A stretch of DNA of 64,000 nt from G963662905 sp963676725 (GCA_963676725.1 OY781463.1:434001-498000); one strand, 5' to 3'. Counted from the first letter of the stretch, positions 25,632 through 34,415 are shown. Notes: generated by a model not told the origin, from the sequence alone. Translations and numbers: made by a program.

Positions 25632-26237
25632 ATGGCAAGATATATTGGCCCAAAAACCAAAATTGCACGAAAATTTAAGGAGGCTATTTACGGCCCTGAT
25701 AAGTATTTCGAGAAAAAGAATTACCCACCGGGACAACACGGGAACTCCAGAAGACGCTCCAAGCAATCAGAATATGGTATGCAGCTTGCTGAAAAGCAAA
25801 AAGCTAAATATACTTATGGTGTACTCGAACGTCAATTTAGAAACCTGTTCGAAAAAGCAGCGAAAAATAAAGGGGTTACTGGTGAAATCCTGCTCCAATT
25901 AATTGAAGCTCGCTTAGATAATGTTGTATACCGTCTTGGTATTGCCCCAACCCGCGCAGCAGCCCGTCAGCTTGTTAGCCATCGTCATATTACTGTTAAT
26001 GGTAATCTGGTGAACATCCCAAGCTATTCTGTTCGCCCAGGCGATATCGTAGGTGTACGCGAAAAATCTAAATCTTTAGAAGCCATTACTAATTCGTTGG
26101 CAAATCGTAGTACACAATTTTCTTGGTTGGAATGGGACGAAACCCGTTTAGCCGGTAAATTTATGAATTATCCTGAACGTGAAGATATTCCTGAAAATAT
26201 TAAGGAACAGCTCATCGTTGAATTGTATTCTAAGTAA
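25632..26237 (+). CDS. rpsD: Ribosomal protein S4
   Basis: 201 residues. S4 nucleates 30S assembly and lines the mRNA entry. MARYIGPKTKIARKFKEAIY, the RRSKQSEYGMQLAEKQKAK run and the S4 RNA-binding domain with RLDNVVYRLGIAPTRAAARQ are conserved. The N-terminal cysteine cluster of zinc-type S4 is missing. Confidence 0.97.
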   Translation: MARYIGPKTKIARKFKEAIYGPDKYFEKKNYPPGQHGNSRRRSKQSEYGMQLAEKQKAKYTYGVLERQFRNLFEKAAKNKGVTGEILLQLIEARLDNVVYRLGIAPTRAAARQLVSHRHITVNGNLVNIPSYSVRPGDIVGVREKSKSLEAITNSLANRSTQFSWLEWDETRLAGKFMNYPEREDIPENIKEQLIVELYSK

Positions 26238-26273
26238 TAATTGATTATAAAATCGAGATCGAGGTAAAAGCCT

Positions 26274-27266
26274 ATGGCCATTTTAGCATTTCAAAAACCT
26301 GACAAAGTGATCATGGTTCAGTCGGATGAATTCCACGGAACCTTCGAATTCCGTCCGCTCGAACCTGGATTTGGTATTACCATTGGGAATGCATTGCGAA
26401 GAATTTTGCTTTCATCCCTGGAAGGATTTGCCATCACTTCCTTGCGTATTGATAGTGTAGACCACGAGTTTAGTGCTATTGACGGTGTTCTGGAAGATGT
26501 TGTGGAAATCATTCTGAATCTGAAACAAATCCGTTTTAAACGTCAGATAGAATCCGAATCAAGCGAAAAAGTTAATATTGTAATTGGTGACCAAGAGGTC
26601 TTTAAGGCCGGGGATATTAATAAATTCCTCTCTGTATTCCAGGTGCTTAACCCGGATCAGGTTATTTGTCATCTGGAGCCTAATGTGAAACTCTCTATGG
26701 AAATTACCATCGAGAAAGGCAGAGGATATGTTCCCGCTGACGAAAATAAGTCATTGAACGCTCCTGTTGGTACTATTGCGATAGATTCTATCCATACGCC
26801 AATCAGGAATGTTAAATTCAATATTGAAAATTACAGGGTAGAACAAAAAACGGATTATGAAAAATTGGTCATGGATATCACCAGCGATGGTTCCATTCAT
26901 CCAAAAGATGCTTTGCGTGAAGCAGCCAAGATCCTGATTCATCATTTCCTGCTTTTCTCCGATGAGAAAATAACTATCGATACTGAAGAAAAAACTGTTA
27001 CCGAAGAATTTGATGAGAATTCTTTGCATATTCGTCAGTTGCTTAAAACTAAATTGGTAGACCTAGACCTTTCGGTTCGTGCCCTAAACTGCCTTAAAGC
27101 AGCAGATGTGGAAAGCCTTGGCGATTTGGTATCCTATAATAAGAATGACCTGCTTAAGTTCCGTAACTTTGGTAAAAAATCACTGACCGAGCTCGAAGAA
27201 CTCGTTTCTGTTAAGGGGCTTGAATTTGGGATGAAAGTAGAAAAGTACAAATTAGATAAGGAATAA
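26274..27266 (+). CDS. rpoA: RNA polymerase alpha subunit
   Basis: 330 residues. The N-terminal dimerisation domain (GFGITIGNALRRILLSSLEG) nucleates core assembly; the C-terminal domain (LDLSVRALNCLKAADVESLGDLV, in parts, and RNFGKKSLTELEELV) contacts DNA and activators. A linker rich in Glu/Thr lies around residues 235-250. Sits between rpsD and rplQ, the alpha-operon order. Confidence 0.98.
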   Translation: MAILAFQKPDKVIMVQSDEFHGTFEFRPLEPGFGITIGNALRRILLSSLEGFAITSLRIDSVDHEFSAIDGVLEDVVEIILNLKQIRFKRQIESESSEKVNIVIGDQEVFKAGDINKFLSVFQVLNPDQVICHLEPNVKLSMEITIEKGRGYVPADENKSLNAPVGTIAIDSIHTPIRNVKFNIENYRVEQKTDYEKLVMDITSDGSIHPKDALREAAKILIHHFLLFSDEKITIDTEEKTVTEEFDENSLHIRQLLKTKLVDLDLSVRALNCLKAADVESLGDLVSYNKNDLLKFRNFGKKSLTELEELVSVKGLEFGMKVEKYKLDKE

Positions 27267-27271
27267 TAGAA

Positions 27272-27805
27272 ATGAGACACCGTAAAAAATTCAATCATCT
27301 TGGTCGTACGGCAGCTCACCGTAAAGCTATGTTATCAAATATGGCAACTTCCCTGATTATCCATAAAAGAATCAGGACAACGGTAGCTAAAGCAAAAGAA
27401 TTAAGAGTGTTTATTGAGCCAATCATTACACGGGCAAAAGAAGATAGCACACATTCGAGACGTATGGTTTTCCGTAAACTCCAAAATAAAGATGCAGTAA
27501 ATGAACTCTTCCGCGATATCGCTACTAAAATAGGTGAACGCCAGGGTGGATATACTCGTATTCTTAAAACTACAAACCGCTTGGGCGATAATGCAGAAAT
27601 GTGTTTGATCGAATTAGTCGATTATAACGAAAATATGCTTGCTCAATCAGAAGAAAGGAAAGCAAGATCGAGTCGTCGTAGAAGAAGAAAAAGTTCTGAT
27701 GCTGGTGAAAAAGCTGTTGAAGCAGCACCTGTAGCTAAAGAAACTCCTGCGGAACCAGTAGCTGAGAACGAAGCAAATGAAAGCAGTGAAGAGCCTAAAG
27801 AATAA
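27272..27805 (+). CDS. rplQ: Ribosomal protein L17 with a C-terminal low-complexity extension
   Basis: 177 residues; the conserved core (MRHRKKFNHLGRTAAHRKAM, TRAKEDSTHSRRMVF-type residues) is about 125 residues and is followed by a basic run SSRRRRRKSS and an Ala/Glu/Pro-rich acidic tail ending SSEEPKE. L17 lies at the tunnel exit side of the 50S subunit. Last gene of the array, followed by a strong terminator. Confidence 0.96.
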   Translation: MRHRKKFNHLGRTAAHRKAMLSNMATSLIIHKRIRTTVAKAKELRVFIEPIITRAKEDSTHSRRMVFRKLQNKDAVNELFRDIATKIGERQGGYTRILKTTNRLGDNAEMCLIELVDYNENMLAQSEERKARSSRRRRRKSSDAGEKAVEAAPVAKETPAEPVAENEANESSEEPKE

Positions 27806-27831
27806 TAATATTTCTTAAATATTTTCGTTGA

Positions 27832-27868
27832 AAAGGATAAGGTAAATTTAATGCCTTATCCTTTTTTT
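27832..27868 (+). terminator. Rho-independent terminator ending the ribosomal array
   Basis: AAAGGATAAGG (27832-27842) pairs with CCTTATCCTTT (27854-27864), 11-nt loop, followed by further T residues. It lies 26 nt after the rplQ stop. Confidence 0.85.
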
Positions 27869-27928
27869 ATATGGAGAAAAACAAGTATTTTTAGCTGTTT
27901 TTCTATAATAAACAAATTTTTAAATACT

Positions 27929-29218
27929 ATGAGTTCAATTATTAATGTACATGCACGTCAGATCTTGGATTCCAGAGGGAACCCAACAGTAGAAGTAGAA
28001 GTAATTACAGATAGCGGGGCTTGGGGTCGTGCAGCAGTCCCTTCTGGAGCATCAACAGGTGTTCACGAAGCAGTAGAACTTCGCGATGGAGACAAATCAT
28101 TGTATCTCGGAAAAAGCGTTTTGAAAGCTGTTCATAATGTGAATACAATTCTTAATGAAGAACTTCGTGGCCTTTTTGTTACCGATCAAAATGCCATTGA
28201 TAGAAAAATGATAGAAATTGATGGTACTCCAAATAAAGGGGTTCTGGGCGCTAATGCTATACTCGGTGTGTCTCTTGCTGCTGCTAAAGCTGCTGCAAAT
28301 ATTACCGGCCAGCAGTTGTTCCGTTACATTGGTGGGGTGAATGCAAATACACTCCCAATTCCTATGATGAATATCTTAAATGGTGGTTCACATGCTGATA
28401 ATAGCGTTGACTTTCAGGAGTTTATGATTATGCCCGTTGGTGCTTCCTCTTTTACCGAAGCGATTAGAATGGGTTCTGAAATTTTTCATAACCTTGCTAA
28501 AGTTCTTAAAAAACAAGGTTTTGCAACAAACGTAGGTGATGAAGGTGGATTCGCTCCAAACCTGAAGTCTAATGAAGACGCACTGAAATTAATCATGGAA
28601 GCTACTGAAAAAGCTGGCTACCGTCCCGGGGAAGATATTTTTATCGCTCTTGATCCTGCTTCCTCAGAGTTTTTTATCCCCGAAGAGAATATGTACCACC
28701 TGAAATGGTCTACCGGTGATAAATTAACTCCTGTAGAAATGGCTAATTTCTGGAAAGATTGGACAAAAAATTATCCCATCATTTCCATCGAAGATGGTAT
28801 GGCTGAAGATGATTGGTCTGGTTGGAAAACACTTACTGATTTGATCGGTGATAAAATTCAGCTCGTTGGTGATGATTTATTCGTAACAAACGTAAATCGT
28901 CTGCAACAAGGAATCGATCAGCAAGTTGCGAATTCTATTCTGGTGAAGGTAAACCAAATCGGGTCTTTAACAGAAACAATTAATGCAGTGAACTTGGCAT
29001 ATCGTCATTCTTATACTGCTGTTATGAGTCACAGATCTGGTGAAACAGAAGATACTACCATCGCGGATTTAGCAGTTGCTTTAAATACAGGCCAAATTAA
29101 AACTGGTTCTGCTAGCCGTACAGATCGTATCGCCAAATATAACCAACTTCTTCGCATCGAAGAACTCTTAGGTGATGACGCTATTTATCCTGGCAAATCT
29201 TTTAAGTTCGCTAAATAA
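27929..29218 (+). CDS. eno: Enolase
   Basis: 429 residues from the ATG at 27929, which gives MSSIINVHARQILDSRGNPT; the frame upstream from 27851 runs through the terminator and is not coding. Enolase interconverts 2-phosphoglycerate and phosphoenolpyruvate. Active-site features seen are SGASTGVHEAVELRD, the metal ligands in IALDPASSEF, SIEDGMAEDDW and LVGDDLFVTN, and catalytic Lys in ILVKVNQIGS, then SHRSGETED. In some relatives eno is near rplQ, as here. No clear -7 element was found in its short leader. Confidence 0.97.
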   Translation: MSSIINVHARQILDSRGNPTVEVEVITDSGAWGRAAVPSGASTGVHEAVELRDGDKSLYLGKSVLKAVHNVNTILNEELRGLFVTDQNAIDRKMIEIDGTPNKGVLGANAILGVSLAAAKAAANITGQQLFRYIGGVNANTLPIPMMNILNGGSHADNSVDFQEFMIMPVGASSFTEAIRMGSEIFHNLAKVLKKQGFATNVGDEGGFAPNLKSNEDALKLIMEATEKAGYRPGEDIFIALDPASSEFFIPEENMYHLKWSTGDKLTPVEMANFWKDWTKNYPIISIEDGMAEDDWSGWKTLTDLIGDKIQLVGDDLFVTNVNRLQQGIDQQVANSILVKVNQIGSLTETINAVNLAYRHSYTAVMSHRSGETEDTTIADLAVALNTGQIKTGSASRTDRIAKYNQLLRIEELLGDDAIYPGKSFKFAK

Positions 29219-29314
29219 AAAGCTTATATGGAAAAGGTGGCCTTTCTTTGGTTCCTTTTACCGGATGAATCATGACATTGGCAGTCCTTTCACTTCCAAT
29301 GAAAACTCAAAATT

Positions 29315-29346
29315 AAAGGCCTCGTTTATCGGGGCCTTTTTTATTT
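29315..29346 (+). terminator. Rho-independent terminator after eno
   Basis: AAAGGCCTCG (29315-29324), loop TTTAT, CGGGGCCTTT, then more T residues. Ten-pair stem with one G-U, about 97 nt after the eno stop. Confidence 0.85.
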
Positions 29347-29359
29347 TAGCTAAAAATGT

Positions 29360-29388
29360 AACAGGTGTCCCTGGGAAGGACACCTGTT
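29360..29388. repeat. Perfect 11-bp inverted repeat
   Basis: AACAGGTGTCC (29360-29370) and GGACACCTGTT (29378-29388) with a 7-nt loop. No T tract follows on the plus strand, so it is not a standard terminator; on the minus strand ACATTTTTA follows. It may be an operator, an RNA 3' end structure or part of an unrecognised small RNA. Confidence 0.6.
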
Positions 29389-29421
29389 ATCAGGTCTAAG
29401 GTAAAAGGTGCTGAAAAATCC

Positions 29422-29457
29422 AGAGTATAGAAAGGAATCTTTATACTCTTCTTTTTG
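29422..29457 (+). terminator. Second terminator-like hairpin after eno
   Basis: AGAGTATA (29422-29429) pairs with TATACTCT (29442-29449), followed by TCTTTTT. Its distance from eno suggests it ends a separate short transcript or acts as backup. Confidence 0.45.
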
Positions 29458-29859
29458 AATTTGATGAATTTTAGATTTTCATATTGCTAAGTTAAAGGGC
29501 TTTTTAGGTACAAAGCAAGAAAAAATTTAGATATTGTACGAAGGAGGCTTTTTAGCGGATGAACCACCCCTTTTTCTGTACGAACCAAATTTTTTGCTCC
29601 AAAGGGAATTTCGAAATTCGACGGTTTTTAGCAAATTTGGAACTAATGGAGTTTTAGCTGCCATAAAAAGTGTAAATATTTACATGCGACGACATTGCCT
29701 TTTTTCGTGGCAAGAGACTTAACCCAAATTTTTTTTAACCTATGGGATTCACAAAGGCTAGCGCATGCTTTGCTCTTGTATTGAAAATGTTAGTGTAATC
29801 AGAACTGAAAAGGTTACTTTATGCTGGTGTGACGCTTGTAAGGGCTCAATAGACTTAAG
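29458..29859. other. ORF-free region between eno and radC
   Basis: About 400 nt, AT-rich. A 62-codon frame at 29534-29722 has no family resemblance and no promoter. TGTACGAA occurs twice about 40 nt apart. I see no tRNA, repeat array or strong promoter. With the hairpins upstream, the whole 29219-29859 stretch is ORF-free for 641 nt. Confidence 0.5.
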
Positions 29860-30549
29860 CTAGGGCATCATGCCTTCATCCATAAAGCTGTAATAGGAAG
29901 TTTCGCCTACAATCAGATGGTCAAGAACATTAATATCAAGAACAGCCCCGGCCTGAACAATCTTTTTTGTGAGTTTGCAGTCTGAATCACTAGGCTTTAA
30001 ATTATTTGATGGGTGATTGTGGCAAAGAATAAGCCCGCATGCTGCAAATTCGAGAGCTAATCGGAATATTTTTTTTGGATCGGCGACAGTTCCCGTGAAA
30101 CCTCCTTCACTGATTTGGCGCGTGCTAATAATATGATTTGCCCGATCGAGCATTATGATCCAGAATTCTTCATGCCGCAAATCCATTAATGGCCCCCTGA
30201 TTGCTTCAAAAGCATCTTGGGATGATGTAAGGCTTTTTTTCTTATGTGATTCTGCATTCATGCGCCTTTTGCCTAACTCCAATGCAGCAACTATAGAAAC
30301 CGCTTTTGCTTCGCCCACCCCTTTAAACTTCATAAATTCCTTGATACTCATTTTTGAAAGCTTAATCAAGCTGTCGTCGGAATGCCGCAATATTCGTCTG
30401 GCTAATTCTACGGCATTTTCTTCGCGGTTTCCGGAGCCCATTAAAATGGCTAGAAGCTCCGCTAGGGAGAGTGTTGTTGGTCCTGTTAATACCATTTTTT
30501 CGCGAGGCCTATCTGATTCCTCCCAGTGTTTAATACTAAATTTTTCCAT
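29860..30549 (-). CDS. radC: RadC-family JAB-domain protein (UPF0758)
   Basis: 229 residues. An N-terminal helix-hairpin-helix region (LSLAELLAILMGSG, FKGVGEAKAVSIVAALELGKR) is followed by a JAB/JAMM metalloprotease-like domain with CHNHPSNNLKPSDSD, which keeps the HxHPS...SxxD zinc ligands. The old assignment to DNA repair is doubtful; biochemical function is unknown. It lies downstream of rpsT on the same strand but a terminator separates them. Confidence 0.92.
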   Translation of the reverse strand: MEKFSIKHWEESDRPREKMVLTGPTTLSLAELLAILMGSGNREENAVELARRILRHSDDSLIKLSKMSIKEFMKFKGVGEAKAVSIVAALELGKRRMNAESHKKKSLTSSQDAFEAIRGPLMDLRHEEFWIIMLDRANHIISTRQISEGGFTGTVADPKKIFRLALEFAACGLILCHNHPSNNLKPSDSDCKLTKKIVQAGAVLDINVLDHLIVGETSYYSFMDEGMMP

Positions 30550-30563
30550 AAATTTTAGACAAT

Positions 30564-30594
30564 AAAAAAAGCCCTACGAATGTAGGGCTTTTTT
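30564..30594. terminator. Bidirectional terminator between rpsT and radC
   Basis: GCCCTAC (30571-30577), loop GAAT, GTAGGGC (30582-30588), flanked by a run of A on the left and T on the right, so it works on both strands. It most likely ends rpsT. Confidence 0.85.
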
Positions 30595-30623
30595 AAAGCA
30601 TAAGAAAAATGCTTTTTAATTTT

Positions 30624-30875
30624 TTATAAAGCGTTCACCGATTTTGTTAATTTCGATTTCATATTTGACGCTTTGTTCTTGTGAATCAGATTGCGTTTCG
30701 CATTCTTATCAATGAGTGCAATTACTTTTGGTAAAACCTCGCTGGCTTCTTTCTTGTCTGTGAGTTCGCGCAGGTTCCTGATCGCATTACGCATTGTTTT
30801 TCCATAATAGCGATTGCTTAGTCTTCTTTTCTGACTTTGCCTGATTCTTTTGAGTGCTGATTTATGATTTGCCAT
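30624..30875 (-). CDS. rpsT: Ribosomal protein S20
   Basis: 83 residues, a three-helix primary 16S-binding protein. MANHKSALKRIRQSQKRRLSNRYY-type N-terminus (first 18 residues quoted in part) and HKNKASNMKSKLTKSVNAL at the end are diagnostic. It has its own consensus promoter at 30913-30942 and a terminator, so it is a single-gene transcript. Confidence 0.96.
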   Translation of the reverse strand: MANHKSALKRIRQSQKRRLSNRYYGKTMRNAIRNLRELTDKKEASEVLPKVIALIDKNAKRNLIHKNKASNMKSKLTKSVNAL

Positions 30876-30912
30876 TACAATAATATTTTTCCGAATAAAA
30901 TTTTTGGGAGTG

Positions 30913-30942
30913 CAAAGGTAGAATTAAAATTCACATTCCCAA
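30913..30942 (-). promoter_or_regulatory. rpsT promoter
   Basis: Minus-strand TACCTTTG (30913-30920) with TTG (30940-30942) 19 nt upstream. It lies 37 nt from the ATG. Confidence 0.65.
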
Positions 30943-30977
30943 AAAAATTGATAAAAAATTTGTCAAATGTACTGATT

Positions 30978-31352
30978 TTATGACGGATTAATGGTTAATA
31001 CCTTTGATCGACGGTTAAAACGACCATCTAAACTATTTGTAACAGTTAAAATGATGAGATATTCCCTGCTCACTGATTGGGATCTAGGGTAAATATGAGA
31101 GGGTTCTTTGGTGAAGTTTTTTGGTGATCCATCGCCAAAATCCCATTCCCATTTGTCCGCATTTTCTGATGCATTTTTAAAAGACACTTTTAGCCTGGAT
31201 CCTTCTAGATCTTCGGTCTCCCAATAAAAAGATGACATAGGGTCATTAAAATTTACTCCTTTTTCCTCTTCTTCTTTTGAGCACGAGCTAAAGAGCAGTA
31301 TTGTGCCAAAGAGCATAAGGGGAAAAATAAAATTTATTAGACTGATTCTCAT
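30978..31352 (-). CDS. PKD-domain lipoprotein
   Basis: 124 residues from the ATG at 31352 (MRISLINFIFPLML...); the frame continues upstream to 31382 but the inner ATG gives a normal lipoprotein signal. The signal ends LLFSSC, a lipobox for signal peptidase II, then an acidic stretch SKEEEEKG. The rest is a single PKD fold, with WEWDFGDGS and ILTVTNSLDG. PKD domains in Bacteroidota are surface modules that bind proteins or polysaccharides. It is divergent from the helicase gene; the two promoters are interleaved. Confidence 0.75.
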   Translation of the reverse strand: MRISLINFIFPLMLFGTILLFSSCSKEEEEKGVNFNDPMSSFYWETEDLEGSRLKVSFKNASENADKWEWDFGDGSPKNFTKEPSHIYPRSQSVSREYLIILTVTNSLDGRFNRRSKVLTINPS

Positions 31353-31376
31353 AGCAATATATTGTTTTTCAAAATT

Positions 31377-31389
31377 AAACAAATTGTTT
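31377..31389. repeat. Short palindrome in the lipoprotein/helicase divergent region
   Basis: AAACAA-A-TTGTTT, a perfect palindrome about a central A. It lies downstream of the lipoprotein -7 element and upstream of the helicase -7 element and could be an operator. The AT-rich sequence makes chance plausible. Confidence 0.35.
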
Positions 31390-31393
31390 CTAA

Positions 31394-31422
31394 TTGTCCC
31401 GTCATCAAAAGTATTAATTTTG
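31394..31422. promoter_or_regulatory. Interleaved divergent promoters
   Basis: Minus-strand TACTTTTG at 31406-31413 (lipoprotein) lies 1 nt from plus-strand TAATTTTG at 31415-31422 (helicase). For the plus promoter a TTG is at 31394-31396, spacing 18. Polymerases for the two genes would compete for the same site. Confidence 0.55.
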
Positions 31423-31442
31423 ACCTACATTTAAGACATGAG

Positions 31443-33719
31443 ATGGAGAGTAATATTTTAAAAGGTTTAAATGAACCCCAGAAACAAGCTGTTATTTCTA
31501 CAGATGGCCCGGTGATGGTGATCGCCGGAGCAGGTTCCGGGAAAACAAGGGTTTTAACCCATAGGGTTGCCTATCTGCTTGAAAAGGGAATTGATTCATT
31601 CAATGTGCTGGCACTTACATTTACGAATAAAGCTGCACGAGAAATGAAGGAACGTATTATCCATTTGATTAGTAGCACCGAAGGAAAGAATGTTTGGATG
31701 GGAACCTTTCACTCGATTTTTGCCCGAATATTAAGGGCTGAAAGTGAGAAACTTGGATATCCGTCTAATTTTACAATCTATGATTCGGAAGATAGTAAGC
31801 GTCTGATTAACGCCATTGTAAAGGAGTTAAACCTTGATAAAAAAGTGTATAAGCCAAATGTTATTTTGCAACGGATATCTTCCGCAAAATCTAACCTCTT
31901 AACTCCGGTAGCCTATGCAAAATCACCCGAATTGGTGGAATATGACCGATTTGCTAATCGCCCCGAAACAGGAAATATTTATGCCATTTATAATGCGCGC
32001 CTCAAAAGGGCTCAGGCAATGGATTTTGATGATTTGCTTTTCAATATGAACGTATTGCTGCGCGATTTCCCGGATGCCTTGCATAAATATCAGCAACGCT
32101 TTCAATATATCCTTGTGGATGAGTACCAAGATACTAATTATGCTCAGTATCTGATTATTAAAAAATTGGCTGCCAATAATGAAAATATTTGTGTGGTTGG
32201 TGATGATGCACAATCCATATATGCCTTCCGCGGTGCGAATATCCAAAACATCCTGAATTTCAAAAAAGATTATCCCGATCTCAAAACCATTAAGCTAGAA
32301 CAAAATTATAGGAGTACAAAACAAATTGTTCAGGCTGCCAATAGTGTGATCAAATACAATAAGGAACAAATTTTTAAGGAGGTATGGACAGATAATGATG
32401 AGGGTGATAAAATTAAAATCCTCAAAGCGGCTACCGACAATGAAGAAGGGGTGCTTGTTGCCCGTTCTATTTTTGAAATAAAAATGCATTATCAGGCAGC
32501 AAACGATGCTTTTGCAATTTTATACCGAACCAATGCACAGTCAAGGCCGATCGAAGAAGCCCTTAGAAAGCGCAATATTCCTTACCGGATTTTTGGTGGT
32601 TTAAGTTTCTATAAGAGAAAAGAAATTAAAGACCTATTGGCCTATTTTCGTCTGGTGATTAATCCGAAAGACGAGGACGCTCTCAGGCGAATTATTAATT
32701 ATCCCGCCCGGGGCATTGGCAATACTAGTTTTGATAAATTAACAGTGGTGGCAGCCCATCAGGAAATCAGCTTATGGGATGTCCTGCAGAATATTAATGG
32801 GTTCCAAATTGGTATAGGTGCAGCAGCAGCCAATAAAATGAGAGCTTTTTATACAATGATTCAAAGTTTTTCTGTGCAGCTAAAAACCAGACCGGCTTAT
32901 GATCTTGCAAAAGCTATCGCTTATTCGAGCGGCATCTGGAAAAACCTTGACGACGATAAAAGCCCTGAAGGAGTGAGTCGGCTCGAAAATGTGGAAGAAT
33001 TGCTGAATGCAATTAAGGATTTTACCGAAACCGATGAATTGCAGGCCGGTGATGAGGAAAATGACAACAGTATCAGGACACTCGATCAGTTTATGCAGGA
33101 TATTGCACTGCTCACTGATGCAGACGAATCAAGTGACGATAATAATAAGGTGTCACTAATGACTATTCATGCCGCAAAGGGGTTGGAATTCCCTTATGTT
33201 TATGTCGTTGGTGTGGAAGAAAATTTATTTCCTTCAGCCCAATCGCTTACTCTACGTGCCGATCTGGAAGAAGAAAGGCGTCTGTTCTATGTGGCAGTAA
33301 CTCGTGCCGAGCAACGTCTTTTTCTAAGCTATGCCGATAATAGATATCGCTGGGGAAATTTGTCCTTTTGTGAGCCCAGTAGGTTTTTAGAAGAAATTGA
33401 CCCTAGCTGCATCCAAAGCGATCAAAAGGCGCCTGTGCCTGAGACAAGCAATAGCACTGGTATTGCTCGAATTAAATTGAAGCCAAAACCGGATTTCAAT
33501 AAGCTTAAAAAACACGATAATAAAAGCGTTGAAGCCCAAGAACATGTTATAAGTAGTGATGTTCAGGTTGGTATGCATGTAGAACATCTTCGCTTTGGGA
33601 AAGGAAAGGTTGTCAATATTGAAGGAAGTGGAGCCAATAAAAAAGCTACGGTATTTTTTAATGCCGTGGGGCAAAAGCAATTATTACTGCGCTTTGCGAA
33701 ATTGAGAATTATTGAATAA
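31443..33719 (+). CDS. UvrD/PcrA-type ATP-dependent DNA helicase
   Basis: 758 residues from the ATG at 31443, which gives the typical MESNILKGLNEPQKQAV; the upstream frame from 31362 overlaps the promoter. Superfamily 1A 3'-5' helicase for repair and displacement of stalled complexes. Motifs in order are AGAGSGKT (Walker A), LTFTNKAAREM (Ia), ILVDEYQDTN (II), GDDAQSIYAFRGA (III), KLEQNYRS (IV), MTIHAAKGLEFPYVYV (V) and VAVTRAEQRL (VI). A C-terminal Tudor-like end (HLRFGKGKVVNIEG) is the PcrA-type RNA polymerase-contact module. uvrD and pcrA cannot be separated here. Confidence 0.93.
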   Translation: MESNILKGLNEPQKQAVISTDGPVMVIAGAGSGKTRVLTHRVAYLLEKGIDSFNVLALTFTNKAAREMKERIIHLISSTEGKNVWMGTFHSIFARILRAESEKLGYPSNFTIYDSEDSKRLINAIVKELNLDKKVYKPNVILQRISSAKSNLLTPVAYAKSPELVEYDRFANRPETGNIYAIYNARLKRAQAMDFDDLLFNMNVLLRDFPDALHKYQQRFQYILVDEYQDTNYAQYLIIKKLAANNENICVVGDDAQSIYAFRGANIQNILNFKKDYPDLKTIKLEQNYRSTKQIVQAANSVIKYNKEQIFKEVWTDNDEGDKIKILKAATDNEEGVLVARSIFEIKMHYQAANDAFAILYRTNAQSRPIEEALRKRNIPYRIFGGLSFYKRKEIKDLLAYFRLVINPKDEDALRRIINYPARGIGNTSFDKLTVVAAHQEISLWDVLQNINGFQIGIGAAAANKMRAFYTMIQSFSVQLKTRPAYDLAKAIAYSSGIWKNLDDDKSPEGVSRLENVEELLNAIKDFTETDELQAGDEENDNSIRTLDQFMQDIALLTDADESSDDNNKVSLMTIHAAKGLEFPYVYVVGVEENLFPSAQSLTLRADLEEERRLFYVAVTRAEQRLFLSYADNRYRWGNLSFCEPSRFLEEIDPSCIQSDQKAPVPETSNSTGIARIKLKPKPDFNKLKKHDNKSVEAQEHVISSDVQVGMHVEHLRFGKGKVVNIEGSGANKKATVFFNAVGQKQLLLRFAKLRIIE

Positions 33720-33752
33720 AAACCTGAATACTGTTTTTATTCATATTATTTG

Positions 33753-33760
33753 TACTTTTG
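33753..33760 (+). promoter_or_regulatory. -7 element for the DUF4290 gene
   Basis: TACTTTTG, 25 nt upstream of the ATG at 33786. This supports that ATG over the TTG at 33750. Confidence 0.5.
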
Positions 33761-33785
33761 TTACCTCATTGAAATAAACGCATTT

Positions 33786-34415
33786 ATGGAATATAATAGC
33801 ACCAGGGATAAACTAATTATCCCTGAATACGGAAGAAACATACAGAAAATGGTTGCATATACCGTTGGCCTGAGTGATAAGGAAGAACGTACACGGGCAG
33901 CTCATGAGGTGGTAAGGGTAATGGCTCAAATACAGGGCATTAAAGGGGAAAGTGAAGAGCAAAAGCATAAGTTATGGGATCATCTTTTTATTATTTCTGA
34001 CTTTAAGCTGGATGTAGACGCCCCTTTTGAAATGCCGGATAAAGATGTGCCTACAGTCAAGCCAGAGAAAATTGATTATAACGAGAAAAGAGTGAAATAT
34101 CGTCACTATGGCAAAAATATCGTCTCGATGATTGAAAAGGCAGTTGATTATGAAGAAGGCCCGGAAAAAGAAGCCTTTATCATGGCCATTGCAAACCATA
34201 TGAAAAAAGCATATCTAACATGGAGTAGGGACTCTGTTGCTGATGATCTTATATTCGAAAATCTAAGCGATCTCTCCGGTGGGAAAATTAATCTGACAAC
34301 CGAGAAACATCGATTGATCGAATCGCATGTGTTGGTGCCCAAAACTCCAAATCAAAACTATCAGTCAAAAAAGAAAAAGGGCTCCGGCGGAAAACAAAAA
34401 CGCTCCAAGTATTAA
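33786..34415 (+). CDS. DUF4290 family protein
   Basis: 209 residues from the ATG at 33786 (MEYNSTRDKLIIPEYGRNIQKM). The N-terminal IPEYGRNIQKMV and the central YRHYGKNIVSMIEKAV runs identify the Bacteroidota-restricted DUF4290 family of unknown function. The C-terminus is a basic Lys/Gly/Arg-rich tail, which could bind nucleic acid. It precedes murA, an arrangement I believe is common in the phylum. Confidence 0.85.
   Translation: MEYNSTRDKLIIPEYGRNIQKMVAYTVGLSDKEERTRAAHEVVRVMAQIQGIKGESEEQKHKLWDHLFIISDFKLDVDAPFEMPDKDVPTVKPEKIDYNEKRVKYRHYGKNIVSMIEKAVDYEEGPEKEAFIMAIANHMKKAYLTWSRDSVADDLIFENLSDLSGGKINLTTEKHRLIESHVLVPKTPNQNYQSKKKKGSGGKQKRSKY

Noticed and set aside
27851..27928. N-terminal extension of enolase
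   Set aside because: The extension runs through the terminator region and gives an N-terminus unlike any enolase; the ATG at 27929 matches the family.
29534..29722. 62-codon ORF between eno and radC
   Set aside because: No promoter, no recognisable motif and unusual composition; likely a chance frame.
31362..31442. N-terminal extension of the UvrD/PcrA helicase
   Set aside because: It crosses the divergent promoter pair; MESNIL at 31443 is the expected start.
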